Below, piece after piece: positions 46,396-60,300 of a DNA stretch of 64,000 nt. The notes beneath the pieces were generated by a model, which searched no databases, was not told the origin of the DNA, and saw only the letters and a program-made list of their open reading frames with translations. Both the position numbers and the translations under genes were made by a program. Every line of letters begins with the position of its first letter. The stretch's first letter is position 1. Source of the stretch: Sapria himalayana (lineage: Eukaryota; Streptophyta; Magnoliopsida; Malpighiales; Rafflesiaceae); NCBI GenBank assembly GCA_029783825.1, contig JAREIK010010368.1, positions 358,012 to 422,011 of the forward strand, given 5' to 3'.

Positions 46396-48855
46396 TTTTG
46401 TTCCTCTCTCAACTCTAGAATGATTTCTAAAGCTCGAACCATAATAATAGCAGCTTTTACTTTTTCTATTATGTCTCATCATATTTGATGTCGAATCACT
46501 GAGCTATCAAAGGTAAATTGACTTATGTACGCTAACAGACTAAACTAAATATGTACCCCTATGTGTTGAAATAGCTAGTTGTTGAGGATGCTATTTATAT
46601 TGATTATTGTAATCTCTTCTAAAATATCTCTCATGCACACACTCGAAGCAATTTTTTTAAAACATAGTTCACCTCTAAAAAAATAACCACCTTGTAGCCT
46701 ATTAGAACAAACTAGCCCCATGGCGGTTTGAGTAGGGCAAGAAGTATGGGCTCTCTTTCAATCAAGAATCAAAAAATTTATTTTATTGGCATGTCTAAGC
46801 CTTTTTTTATATCCTCATGGATATGAAAGTATTATTTCTTTCTTTTTATATTAAATGAGTTATGTATACAAGCTCACAATACCCAAGAAGGTGTATATGA
46901 ATCATATTCAAATGTATAAAGGGTTTTAATCATTGCTCGAAATATTAGTCATGCATATTTACACTTGAGGTCACAAATCAAAGGAAAAAGCCATAGTGAT
47001 ATTTCAAATCCCAAGAATTTTAGCTATAGAAAGTTATAAAGAGTAGTACTCGAGCTTTAACTATTTCTAGGGTCATGAATATTGCTCTTGAGGAATGTCC
47101 AAAGTTACACTGATTCCTAGTGCAATGACATTGCAATATAAAGATAAAATGCACAAGCTATGGTCATATCCAATATTGTGACCCAGTATTATAGTGATTA
47201 AATATGTATCCATAATCATTCTTAGTGCCATAACAATATGTTCAAAAGAGAGACACAAATTATGACATATTCTCATCGATATGATATTGTGTTCTAGAGA
47301 CAAAATATACAAGCATGACCATTGCTAATGCTACAATAATTTAAAGAAAGAAAGAGACTTAATCCATAACTCACCCCTTGAGTCATGGCTTTGTGTTACA
47401 TATACAAAAATATAAATCTATGACATTCCTAAAAGTTGTAAATTTAAATTTAAATTTAACACTTAGTGATTTGATTATAAAAGTTCAAAACATGAGATTT
47501 AGGATTTAGGGTTTATGGGTTAGGGTTTTAGTTTATGGTTTAAGGTTTAGAATTTAAAGTTTAGGCTTTATGGTTTTTTTTTTGAAAAATACACACTTTA
47601 TTTATCATTCATGCACACAACTTACAAGAGACTAAAAAGTTGACTAATTTATGCCAGCCCACCAAATCCTATTCACCTTAATGATTCTATGCATAAAATA
47701 CATAAAAAAAGACAATGCCTAATAATTCCAAGCATATGAATACAACTAAAATCACATGGCATTCCCAGACTTCAGAGTTGGCAATGAGTCATTATGCGCA
47801 GTGCATCCATTCCATTCGGATTTGACCAATCCTTTTGGAGGAACCTAAATGATGCACCATATTAAAACAATGCAAATATAAGATTGTGCATGTGCGTGAC
47901 ATGCATTATAAAGTTTTTGCCTATGTCATTGCTATGCAATGGAATACATGTAAAACTGAATACCCATAAATCCACAAGTCCATATTTACGGAACTTTGTC
48001 AATTCATTCTCACCTCTGAATTCCACATTCTTTTGATCCAATGATCCTCAAAAGAGTATCTCATGGGTTAGAATGCTTCCTCCTCGAGCTCTAATAAGTG
48101 GTTGTATGTTGCACGGACAAAATATCAAAAAATATGCATGCATCGGTGTGCATGTGTGATGAGGTCAATCTCATAGTCTAATTATCTATGCGTACAACCA
48201 ATCTAGAATACAAATAAAATTACAAAATGCTATAAAGATTGGTCTTCTGCTCCCAGGAGTGTAGCATCGCCTAATGTGTTTTTACAAAATGCATTAGTGG
48301 GCCCCACTTAGAGATACTCATGGGTCCAGTTGCCCCCATTGCATGCTACATAGAGAACAGACAAGATTTTGTGTGTGAGTATGTTCTGATCTGTCTCTAC
48401 AAGTACATGGTGCATACAAAGTCCAAAATACAAATAAGACTACAAACATAAACTACAAGTTTGAATCTTTAGCTCCCGTGTGGGTGGTCTGGACTCCATT
48501 TCTTACTGGCCCTGCTTGGTGATGCTCCGGATATTGCCGGCTCTCCAATTAATCATGGATTCCCCGCTACTCCTAATGGGCGATAGTTGGTCGGCCCTCA
48601 ATGCTGCCTGATAGGTCTAGTGGGACCCACTCCTATCTACTCTTAGGTTTACTCCCGACCACTTTGCTCGGTCTCGTCAGTTGTCTGAATGTTATCATCC
48701 CAGCTTGCTAGTGGGGCCCTCTACATGTTGGTGGCCCATACTTCTGTATGCTTCCAGGACTTGTTGGCCCCTCTAAATGCTACACCAAAATGGACAAGAC
48801 TATGTGCACGTGTGTACTGTGGTCCGTCGCTATGTGTGTGTGGTGCAGCAGTATC
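46396..48855. other. Complex segment copy 3 (unidentified, embedded in satellite)
   Basis: A 2.46-kb relative of copies 1 and 2 in the same orientation, from TTTTGTTCCTCTCTCAACTC to GCAGCAGTATC. It retains the about 315-bp part lost from copy 1 (about 48263-48578). It is preceded by a compound monomer and followed by the same first monomers as the other two copies. Open frames inside it (47073-47312 minus, 48689-48880 plus) have no recognisable domain and are not consistently conserved among the copies. Confidence 0.8.
47495..47573 (+). repeat. Telomere-like degenerate TTTAGGG stretch (complex copy 3)
   Basis: GATTTAGG, ATTTAGGG, TTTATGGG, TTAGGG, TTTTAG, TTTATGG, TTTAAGG, TTTAG and TTTAGG words in one orientation, homologous to 9753-9830 and 34733-34812. 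Confidence 0.7.
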
Positions 48856-49466
48856 AGGGTTTAGGAATTTAGTAATTTAAGTATTTAGATATTTTGTGGT
48901 TTATAGGTTTTATTTAAATAATTAAATAACAAAAAAATTATTTTTATGATTTTTTCTCATTTTAAGCTTATAACCATTGAAAATATTATAATTTTTAATT
49001 ATTTTTTCAAATGTTAATATAATATTTAATTATAATTATCATAAAAATTAAATATCATCTAAATTCAATATAAATAATTTTATTAATTGATATTATAATA
49101 CTAATCATAAAATAGATTAATAAACTATTTTTAATAATATAGATATTATTTAAAATATATTTGCTAAACCTAAAACGATTCAAAATCAAAGTAAAGTATA
49201 TTACTAAATAATAATTTTTTATTTTAAATTTTTGATTATTTTTATAATCTTATAAATTTTTTTGATGAAGATAAATTAATGATATTATATTTGTCTCATT
49301 CATAATTTTTTTTTGCAATTAATATTTCTATAAAAATAAACTAATAAATAATTAAAATGAATATTGAAATTATAATGAATACTAATAAAAAAGAGATTTA
49401 TGATTAATTATTTCGGGTATACCGATTTAAAGGTTTAAGTATTTAGGAGTTTAGTGATTTAAGTGT

Positions 49467-49861
49467 TTAGGCATTTAGTAGTTTATATGTTTTATTTAAA
49501 TAATGAAATAACAGAAACATTATTTTTCAAATTTTTTATCAATTTTGAATGTTATAACCTTTATAAATATAATAATTTTTAAATTTTTTTCAAATTTGAA
49601 TACAATATTTAGTTATAATAAACTTAATAATTATATATCACGTAAATTAAAAATAAACAATTTTATTGATAGATATTAATAAACTAAATCTAAATATAAA
49701 TATAATAATGATCAAAAAATAAATTAATAAACTATTATTTATTGATAGATATTTATATATTATTTATAAATACATAAACCTTTAATGATGGTTTAAATGT
49801 TAAGGTATTTAAGGGTTTTGGAGTTTTGGGGTTTAGGAGTTTAATGATTTAAGCGTTTAGG
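49467..49861 (+). repeat. Truncated signature monomer following complex copy 3
   Basis: Third instance of the short unit with the missing tail and AAATATAAAT slippage series, rejoining at AATGATGGTTTAAATG. Here the palindrome is imperfect (AATGTTATAACCTTTAT). Confidence 0.85.
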
Positions 49862-50374
49862 CATTTAGTAGTTTATAGGTTTTATATAAACAATAAAATA
49901 ACAAAAAATTTATTTTTGTGATTTTATCTCATTTTCAAAGATGATAACCTTTATAAATATAATAATTTTTAAATTATTTTTAAATGTAAATATAATATTT
50001 AGTTATAATAATCCTTATAATTATATATCATGTAAATTCAATATAAATAATTTTTATTGATAAATATTCTAATAAAGATCTAAAAATAAATTAATAATAT
50101 ATTATTAATAAGATAGATATCAATTAAAATATAATTACAAAACCTAAAATGATTCAGAAGCAAAGCAAAATATATTAATATATAATAATTTTTTGTTTTG
50201 AAAATTTTTTTTCTTTTAAAAAGTTTATCTATAATTTTTTGATGAAAAATAATTTATATAAATTATTTTTGTCTAGGTCAATTTATTTTGTAATTAATAT
50301 TTATATATAAATAAACAAATAAATATTTAAATTAATATTTAAAATTATAATGAAAAAAAAATTATTATTTAGGG

Positions 50375-50530
50375 ATACCAGTTTAATTTAAATTAGATCT
50401 GTCTCTCTAATAATTTATTTTATAAATAATATTTCTATAAAAATAAACTAATAAATAATTAAAATAAAAATTTTAAAATTATACTGAATAAAAATTAAAA
50501 TGATATTTAAGATTTATTAATAATGTATAC
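50375..50530 (+). repeat. Compound monomer: duplicated monomer 3' end
   Basis: GGGATACCAGTTTAATTTAA joins ATTAGATCTGTCTCTCTAAT and a second monomer tail ending AATGTATACCAGTTTAATGG. Confidence 0.75.
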
Positions 50531-51711
50531 CAGTTTAATGGTTTATGTATTTAGAGGTTTTGTCGTTAAGAGTTTAGCAATTTATGTTTTTAGGCTTTTG
50601 ATGGTTTATTGGTTTTATATAAAAAAATAATATAACAAAATAATTTTCTTTAATTTGTTATCATTTTCATATGTTTTAACCTTTGAAATATAATAATATT
50701 TACAATTTTTTGAAATGTGAACACAATATTTAGTTATAATAATATTAATTATTATATATCATATAAATTCAATACAAACAATTTTATTGATTGATAATAT
50801 AATAATGATCAAAAATTAAATTAATAAACTATTAATAAAAAGATAGATATTAAATAAAAAATATTTACAAAACCCAAATTGATTCAAAATTAAAGTAAAA
50901 TATATTACTAGATAATACTTTTTAATTTTTAAATTTTTACTTCTTTTATAAATGTATATATTTTTTATTAAAAATAAATTAATTAAATTATATTTGTCGC
51001 ACTCATACTTTATTTTGTAATAAATATTTCTATAAAAATAAACTAATAAATAATTAAAATGAATATTTAAAATTATAATAAATAGAAATAAAAATTTGAT
51101 TTATTAATTATTAAGTAGTATATAGCAGTTTAATGGTTTATGTATTTAGGCATTACGGGGGTTAGGAGGTTACTGATTTAACTGTGTATGCATTTAGTGG
51201 TTTATAGTTTTTATTTAAAAAATAATAAAAAAAAATTATTTTTAATATTTTTTGATATTTTCAAAGTTATAACCTTTGAAAATATAATAATTTTAAAATT
51301 TTTTTCAAAAATGAATTCAATATTTAGTTATAATAATCATTATATTTATATTTCATATAAATTCAATATAAATAATTTTTTTTATAAATATTCTAATAAT
51401 TATAAAAAATAAAATAATAATCTATTATTAATAAGATAGATATCAATTAAAATATAATTACAAAACCAAAAATGATTAAGAAGCAAAGCAAAATATATTA
51501 CTATATAATAATTTTTTGTTTTGAAATTTTTTTTTCTTTTAAAAAGTTTATCAATATTTTTTTGATGAAAAATAATTTATATAAATTATATTTGTCTAAC
51601 TCATAATTTATTTTGTAATCAATATTTATATAAAAATAAACAATTAAATATTAGAATGAATATTTAAAATTATAATGAAAAAAAAATGATATTTAGTATT
51701 TATTATTTAGG

Positions 51712-51868
51712 GTATACCGGTTTAATTTAAATTATATCTGTCTTACTAATAATTTATTTTGTAATTAATATTTCTAAAAAAATAAACAGTTAAATAATTA
51801 AATAAAAATTTAAAATTATACTGAATAAAAATTAAAATTAGATTTATGAATTATTATTAATGTATATC
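51712..51868 (+). repeat. Compound monomer: duplicated monomer 3' end
   Basis: GGGTATACCGGTTTAATTTA joins ATTATATCTGTCTTACTAAT and a second tail ending TGTATATCAGTTTAAAGG. The same joint type, but one monomer further on than in the other higher-order copies. Confidence 0.7.
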
Positions 51869-52009
51869 AGTTTAAAGGTTTTAGTATTTAGAGGTTTTGT
51901 CATTTAAATGTTTAGCAATTTATCTTTTTAGGCATTTAGTGGTTTATAGGTTTTATTTAAACAATGACATATCAAAAAAATTATTTTTGATATTTTTTAA
52001 CATTTTCAA

Positions 52010-52100
52010 AGGTATATAATATTAAGTTATAATATTAAGTTATAATAATTTTTAAGTTATAATATAATCTTTTCAATATAAAATTATTTTTGATGTTTAA
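52010..52100. repeat. Scrambled monomer with slippage at the palindrome
   Basis: The left arm TTTTCAAAGGT is intact, but the right arm is replaced by repeated TATAATATTAAGT words and a stray TTTTCAATATAAAATT. A second decayed left-arm-like word (TGTTTAACATTTGAAAATAT) follows near 52092-52115. The breakpoint is at the palindrome centre. Confidence 0.7.
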
Positions 52101-55100
52101 CATTTGAAAATATAATAATTTTTAAATTTTTTTTCAAATGTATATATAATATTAAGTTATAATAATCTTAATAATTATAAGTCATTTACATTCAATATAA
52201 ATAATTATATTGCTAGATATTATAATATTAATCAAGAAAAAATTTATAAACTATTATTATTAAGATAGATATTATTTAAAATATATTTGCAAAATCTAAA
52301 TTTATTCAAAATCAAAGTAAAATATATTACTAAATAATAAATTTTTTTTAATGTTTTGCTTTTTTTATAAGTTTATATTTATATTTTTAAAAATAAATTA
52401 TTTAAATTATATCTGTCTTACTCATAATTTATTTTGTAATTTATAATTCTATAATAATAAACTAATAAATAATTAAAATGAATATTTAAAATTATAATGA
52501 ATACAAATAAAATTGAGATTTTATTATATATTATTCAGGATATACCGGTTTAATGGTTTAAGTATTTAGGTGTTTTGTGGTTTAGGAGTTTTGTGATTTA
52601 ATTGTTTAGACCTTTAGTGATTTATAGTTTTTATTTAAAGAATGAAAAAACAAAAAATTTAATTTTTTGATTTTTTTTAATTCTTGACGGTTATAACATT
52701 TGAAAATATAATAATTTTTAATTTTTTTTATATGTGAATATAATATTTAGTTATAATAATCTTAATAATTTTATATAATGTAAAATAAATATAAATAATT
52801 TTATTAATAGATATTATAATAATGATCAATAAATTAATTAATGAACCAGTATTAATAAGAATGATATAAATTAAAATATAATTGTTAAATCTAAAATGAT
52901 TCAAATAAAATTAAGATATATTAATAAAAAATAATTTTTTATTTTTAAAATTTTGCCTCTTTTTATAAGCATATATAATTTTTTGATGAAAATTAAATTA
53001 TTTAAATTATATCTGTCTCACTAATAATTTATTTTGTAATTATTATTTCTATAAAAATAGACTGATAAATAATTAAAATGAATATTTAAAATTATAATGA
53101 ATACTAATAAAAATTAAAATTATTATTATTTATTTAGACTATACTAATTTAATGTTTTGAGTATTTATGAGCTTCGGGGATTAGGAGTTTAGTCATTTTA
53201 GTATTTAGTCATTTAGTGGTTTATAGGTTTTGTTTAATAAATAAAATAAAAAAAAATGTATTTTTGTTATTTTTTCTCATTTTTGAAGGTTATAACCTTG
53301 GAAAATATAAGAATTTTTAATTTTTTTTTTCGAAAAGAGAATACAATAAAAAGTTAAAAATCATAATAATTATATATCATATAAATTCAATATAAATTAT
53401 TTTATTGGTATAAATTATAATCATGATTATAAAAAAATAATAAACAATTATTAATACGATTAATATTGTTTTAAATATATTTGCAAAACCTAAAATGATT
53501 CAAAATCAAAGTGAAATATTTTACTAAATATTAATTTTAAATTTTTAAATTTATGTATCCATTTATATGCTTATATATTTTTTGATGAAAAATAAATTGT
53601 TTAAATTATATTTGTCTTACTAACAATTTATTTTTTAATTTATATTTCTCTAAACATAAACTAATAAATAATTAAGATGTATGTTTAAAATTATAATGAA
53701 TACTATTAAAAATGAGATTTATTATTTATTATATATAGTATACAGGTATAATGGTTAAACTATTTAGGGGTTTTGTCGTTTAGAAGTTTAGCAATTTATG
53801 TTTTTAGGCATTTAGTGGTTTATAGGTTTTATTTATATAAAAAAAATAGAAAAAATTGTTTTTTGATTTTTTCTGATTTTCAAAGGTTATAATCTTTGAA
53901 AGGAAAATAATTTTTAAAATTTTTTTAAATGTGAATTCCATGTATAATTATATTAAGCTTACTAATTATATATCATATAAATTAAATATTAACAATTTTA
54001 ATGATAGATTTTATAATAATGATCAAAAATTAAATTAACAAACTATTATTAAATATCTAAATATTAATTAAAATATATTTACATAACACAAAATGATTCA
54101 AAATCAAATCAAAATATATTACTAAATAAGAATCTTTAATTTTTAATTTTTTTCTACTTTTTTTATGCTTATATTTTGTTTTGATTAAATATAATTTATT
54201 TAAATATTATTTGTCTCATTCGAAATTTATTTTGAATCAATTTTTCTAAAAAATGTAACTATAAATAATTAAAATGAATATTTAAAATTATAATAAATAA
54301 AAATATAAATGAGATTTATTATTTAATAAGTAGAATATAGATGTTAAAGGTTTATGTATCTAGGGGTTTTGGCGTTTATAACTTACTAATTTAAGTAAGT
54401 AATCATTTAATGATCTATAGGTTATTTTTAAAATATGAAATAACAAATAATTTATTTTTTAATATTTTTTCTCCTTTTTTAAGGTACCTTTGAAAATATA
54501 ATAATTTTTAAATTTTTTTCAAAAGTGAATACAATATTTATTTATAATAATCATAATAATTATATATTATAGAAATTCAATATAAACAATTTTATTGATA
54601 GATATTCTAATAATTATCAAAAAATAAATTAAAAATCTATTATGAATAAGATTGATATTACTTAAAATATAATATCAAAACCTAAAATGATTCAAAAGCA
54701 AAGCAAAATATAATTCTAAATAATCACTATTTGTTTTTAAATTTTTATTGTTTTTATAAGCTTATCTATTTTTTGATGAAAAATAATTTTTATAAATAAT
54801 TTTTTTAACTCATAATTTATTTTATAATTAATACAGATATACAAATAAAAAACTAAAAATCATAATGATTTTTTTAAATTATAATGAAAAAAAATAAAAA
54901 TGATATTTATTAATTATTATTTATTGTATACCGGTTTAAAGGAGTATCTATATAGGGGTATTGGGATTTTGTAGTTTAGTGATTTAACTGTTTGGGCATT
55001 TATTGGTGTATAGGTTTTATTTAAACAATGAAATAACAAAAAAAATATATTTTTTATTTTTTCACATGTTCAAAGGTTATAAAATTTGAAAATATAAAAA

Positions 55101-55527
55101 TTGTAAAACTTTTTTTAAAAGTGAATACAATATTTAGTTATAATAATTATTTAATTTATATATCATATAAATTCAATATAAACATTTTTATTGATAAATA
55201 TTCTAATAATGATCAAAAAATAAATTAATAATCTATTATTAATAAGATATATATCATTTAAAATATAATTACAAATATTAAAATGATTCAGAAGCTAAGC
55301 AAAATATATTACTATATAATAATTTTTTGTTTTGAAATTTGTTTTTAAAAATTTATCTATATTTTTTTTGTTGAAAAATAATTTATATAAATTATATTTG
55401 TTTAACTCATAATTTATTTTGTAATTAATATTTATATAAAAATATACAAATAAATAATTAAATGAATATTTAAAATTATAATGAAAAAAAATGAGATTTA
55501 TTATTTATTATTTATTATTTAGGGTAT

Positions 55528-55685
55528 ACCGGTTTAATTTAAATTAGATCTATCTATCTAATAATTTATTTTGTAATTAATATTTCTATAAAAATAAACT
55601 GATAAATAATTAAAATAAAAATTTAAAATTATACTGAATAAAAATTAAAATGATATTTATGATTTATTATTAATGTATACCAGTT
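55528..55685 (+). repeat. Compound monomer: duplicated monomer 3' end
   Basis: GGGTATACCGGTTTAATTTA joins ATTAGATCTATCTATCTAAT and a second tail ending ATGTATACCAGTTTAATTG. Preceded by a small ATTATTT expansion. Confidence 0.75.
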
Positions 55686-56933
55686 TAATTGTTTAATTAT
55701 TTAAAGGTTTTTTCATTTACGAGTTAAGCGATTTGTGTTTTTAGGCATTTATTGGTTTAAAGGTTTTATTTAAACACTAAAATAATAAAAAAAATTCCGT
55801 ACTTTTTTTCTCATTTTCATAGGTCATAACCTTTGAAAATATAATAATATTTAACATTTTTTGAAATGTGAATATAATATTTAGTTATAATAATATTAAT
55901 AATTATATATCATAAATATTCAATATAAACAATTTTATTGATAGATATAATAATAATGATCAAAAATGAAATTAATAAACTATTAATAATAAGATAGATA
56001 TTAATTAAAAAATATTTACAAAACCCAAATTGATTCAAAATTAAAGTAAAATATATTACTATATAATAATTTTAATTTTTGAAATTTTTACTTATTTTAT
56101 AAGCGTAAATACTTTTATTGATTAAAAATAAATTATTTAATTATATTTCTCGCACTCAATTTATTTTGTAATAAATATTTCTATAGAAATAAACTAATAA
56201 ATAATTAAAATAAATATTTAAAATTATAATAAATAGAAATAAAAATTAGATTTATTAATTATTAAGTAGTATATAGCGGTTTAATGGTTTATGTATTTTG
56301 GCATTATGAGGTTTAAGAGTTTGCTGATTTAACTATGTATGCATTTAGTGGTTATAGGTTTTATTTAAAAAATAAATAAACAAAGAATTTATTTTTATTA
56401 TTTTTTGATATTTTCAAATGTTATAATCTTTGAAAATATAAAAATTTTAAATTTTTTTCAAAAGTGAATTCAATATTTAGTTATAATAATCATTATATTT
56501 ATATTTCATATAAATTCAATATAAATAAATTTATTGTTAAATATTCTAATAATGATCAAAAAATAAATTAATCTTATTACTATATAATAAATTAATGTTT
56601 TGAAATTTTTTCTTCTTTTTATAAGTTTATCTATATTTTTTGATGAAAAATAATTTACATAAATTATATTTGTCTAACTCATAATTTATATTGTAATTAA
56701 TATTTAATAAAAATAAACGAATAAATAATTAAAATGAATATTTTAAATTATAATGAAAAAAATAATATTGAGATTTATTATTTATTATTTAGGGTTTACT
56801 TGTTTAAAAGGATTATCTATTTAGGGTTTTCGAGATTTTGGAGTTATTGACTTAAGTGTTTAGGCATTTAGTAGTTTATACGATTTATTAAAACAATGAA
56901 ATAACAAAAAAATTATTTTTGATATTTTCTCAC

Positions 56934-56961
56934 ATTTTCAAAGGTTATAACCTTTGAAAAT
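56934..56961. repeat. Perfect 28-bp palindrome in satellite monomer
   Basis: Half-site ATTTTCAAAGGTTA plus its exact complement; the last perfect copy before the orientation switch. Confidence 0.9.
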
Positions 56962-57337
56962 ATAATAATTTTAAATTTTATTAAATATGTGAATATAATA
57001 TTTAGTAATAAGAATATTTATAATTATATATAATATAAACTAAATATAAACAATTTTATTGATAGATATGATATCAATTATCAAAAAATAAATTAATATG
57101 CTATTATTAATATGATAGATATAAATTAAAAGATAATTGTAAAACCTAAAATTATTCAAAATCAAAGTAAAATTTATTACCAAATAATAATTTTTGTTTT
57201 TTAGTTTTTACTTCTTTTTATAAGCTTATATTTTTTTTGATGAAAAATAAATTATTTAAATTATATTTAAGGTTTACGAGTTTAAAGTTTTAAGTGTTTA
57301 GGGGCTTTTGTGTATAAGAGTTTATAGATTTAAGTGT

Positions 57338-57347
57338 TATTTAATTG
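57338..57347. other. Orientation-switch breakpoint in the satellite array
   Basis: Left of this point monomers read GATTTAAGTGTT on the + strand. Right of it the sequence is the reverse complement of a monomer tail (GAAATATTAATTAC..., then AAACCGGTATACCC). No insertion or known element sits at the joint. The two arms next to it are different monomer parts, so it is an inversion or end-joining junction rather than a perfect palindrome. Confidence 0.88.
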
Positions 57348-60300
57348 AAATATTAATTACAAATAAAATTATTAGTGAGATAGATATAATTTAATTTAAA
57401 CCGGTATACCCTAAATAATAAATAATAAATCTCATTATTAATATTATAATTTTAAATATTCATTTTAATTATTTATTAGTTTATTTTTATATAAATATTA
57501 ATTAAAAAATAAATTATGAGTTAGACAAATATAATTTATGTTAATTATTTTTCAACAAAAAAAATATAGATAAACATATTAAAAGAAAAAAAAACTTTAA
57601 AAACAAAAAATTATTATATAGTAATATAATTTGCATTGCTTCTGAATCATTATAGGTTTTGTAATTATATTTTAATTGATGTCTTTCTTATTAATAAAAG
57701 ATTATTTATTTATTTTTTGATCATTATTAGAATATTTATCAATAATATAGTTTATATTGAATTTATATGATATATAAATATATGATTCTTATAACTAAAT
57801 ATTGAATTCACATTTGAAAAAAATTTAAAAATTATTGTATTTTCAAAGGTTAAAACCTTTGAAAATATAAAAAAATAATAAAAATAAATATTTTGTTATT
57901 TTATTTTTAAATAAAACCTATAAACCACTAAATGCATACACAGTTAAATCAGTAAACTCCTAAAGCCCATACTGCCTAAATACATAAACCATTAAACCGC
58001 TATATACTACTTAATAACTAAGAAATCTAATTTTTATTTCAATTTATTATAATTTCAATATTCATTTTAATTATTTATTAGTTTATTTTTATATAAATTT
58101 TTATTACAAAATAAATTATGAGTGCGACAAATATAATTTAAATAATTTGTTTTTAATAAAATAAAATATATACGCTCATAAAAGAAGTAAAAATTTAAAA
58201 ATTAAAAATTAATATCCAATAAAATTTTTTACTTTAATTTTGAATCTATTTTAGTTTTGTAAATATTTTTAATTAATATCTATCTTATTATTAATAGTTT
58301 ATTAATTTAATTTTTTATCATTATTTATATATCTATCAATAAAATTGTTTATATTGAATTTAAATGATATATAATTATTAAAATTATCATAACTAAATAT
58401 TGTATTCACATTTCAAAAATTTTAAATATTAATATATTTTCAAAGGTTATAACCTTGAAAATGACAAAAAATTAGAAAAATTTTTTTTTGTTATTTTATT
58501 GTTTAAATAAAACCTATAAACCACTAAATGCCTAAAAACATGAATCGCTAAACACCTATACTACAAAACCTCTAAATACTTAAACTATTAAATTGTTATA
58601 CATTAATAATAAATCAAAAATCTCATTTTAATTTTTATTCAGTATAATTTTAACTTTTTATTTTAATTATTTATCAGTTTATTTTTATAGAAATATTAAT
58701 TACAAAATAAATTATTAGTGAACAGATATAATTTAAATTAAACCGGTATACCCTAAATAATAAATAATAAATAATAAATCTCATTTTTTTTCATTATAAT
58801 TTTAAATATTCATTTTAATTATTTATTTGTTTATTTTTATCTAAATATTTATTAAAATATATATTATGAGTTAGACAAATATAATTTATGTAAATTATTT
58901 TTCCATAAAAAAATATAGATAAACTTTTTAAAATAAAAAAAATTACAAAACAGAAAATTATTATATAGTAATATATTTTGGGTTGCTTATGATTCATTTT
59001 ATGTTTTGTAATTATATTTTAATTGATATCTATCTTATTAAATAATAGATTTTCAATTTAATTTTTGATCATTATTAAAATATTAATCACTATAATTGTT
59101 TATTTTGAATTTATATGATATATAAATATAATGATTTTTATAACTAAATATTAAATTCGTTTTTGAAAAAAAATTTAAAATTATTATATTTTCAAAGGTT
59201 ATAACATTTGAAAATATCAAAAAATAATAAAAATAAATTTTTTGTTATTTTATTTTTTAAACAAAACGTTTAAACCACTAAATGCATACATAATTAAATC
59301 AGTATACTCCTAAACCCCGTAATACCTAACTACATAAACAATTAAACCACTATATAATACATAATAATTAATAAATCTAATTTTTATTTCTATTAATTAT
59401 AAATTTAAATATTCATTTAATTATTTATTAGTTTATTTTTATAAAAATATTTATTACAAAATAAATTATTAGTAAGACAAATATAATTTAAATAATTTAT
59501 TTTTAATCAAAAAATATATATATATATGCTTATAAAAGAAGTAAAATTTAAAAATTAAAAACTATTATTTAGTAATATATTTTAATTTAATTTTGAATTA
59601 ATTTGGGTTTTGTAAATATTTTTTAATTAATATCTATCTTATTATTAATAGTTTATTAATTTAATTTAGGATCATTATTATAATAACTATCAATAAAATT
59701 GTTTATATTGAATTTATATGATGTATGGTTATTAATAATATTATAACTAAATATTTTATTCACTTTTCAGAAAATTTTAAATATCAAAATCATTAAAATG
59801 GTATACATTAATAATAAATCATAAATCGCATTTTAATTTTTATTCAGTATAATTTTAAATTTTTATTTTAATTATTTATCAGTTTATTTTTATAAAAATA
59901 TTAATTACAAAATAAATTATTAGTGAGATAGATATAATTTATAAAAATTATATTTCATCAAAAAAAATATAAGCTTATAAAAATTGGCACAATTTTAGAA
60001 ACCAAATTTTATTATTTAGTAAAATAAATTATTTTGATTTTGTATCATTTTAGATTTTGCTTTTTTATTTTAATTTATATCATTCTTTTTAATAATAGTT
60101 TATTAATTATTTATTGATCATTATTATAATAACTATTAATAAAATTATTTCTATTGAGTTTATATTATATATAATTATTAAGATTATTATAACTAAATAT
60201 TATATTCACATTTAAAAAAAATAAAAATTATTATATTTTCAAAGATTATAAACATCAAAAATTTAAAAAAAAACAAAAAATTAAATTTTTTATTTTTTCA

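Larger units (their letters stand above)
48856..57337 (+). repeat. AT-rich satellite array, block VI
   Basis: About 14 monomers. Anchors lie near 48890, 49467, 49862, 50603, 51189, 51941, 52612, 53205, 53809, 54405, 55000, 55747, 56341 and 56868. The first five parallel the units after complex copies 1 and 2; the order then diverges. Irregular parts are 52010-52100 (tandem TAAGTTATAATAT slippage at the palindrome), 56341-56868 (a shortened unit) and compound monomers near 50375, 51712 and 55528. The last unit breaks off at ATTTAAGTGTT (57338), where orientation flips. Confidence 0.93.

Noticed and set aside
48689..48880. Plus-strand 63-residue open frame in complex copy 3
   Set aside because: The homologous stretch in copy 1 (from about 10628) differs by indels that change frame, and the frame runs into the satellite; no domain.
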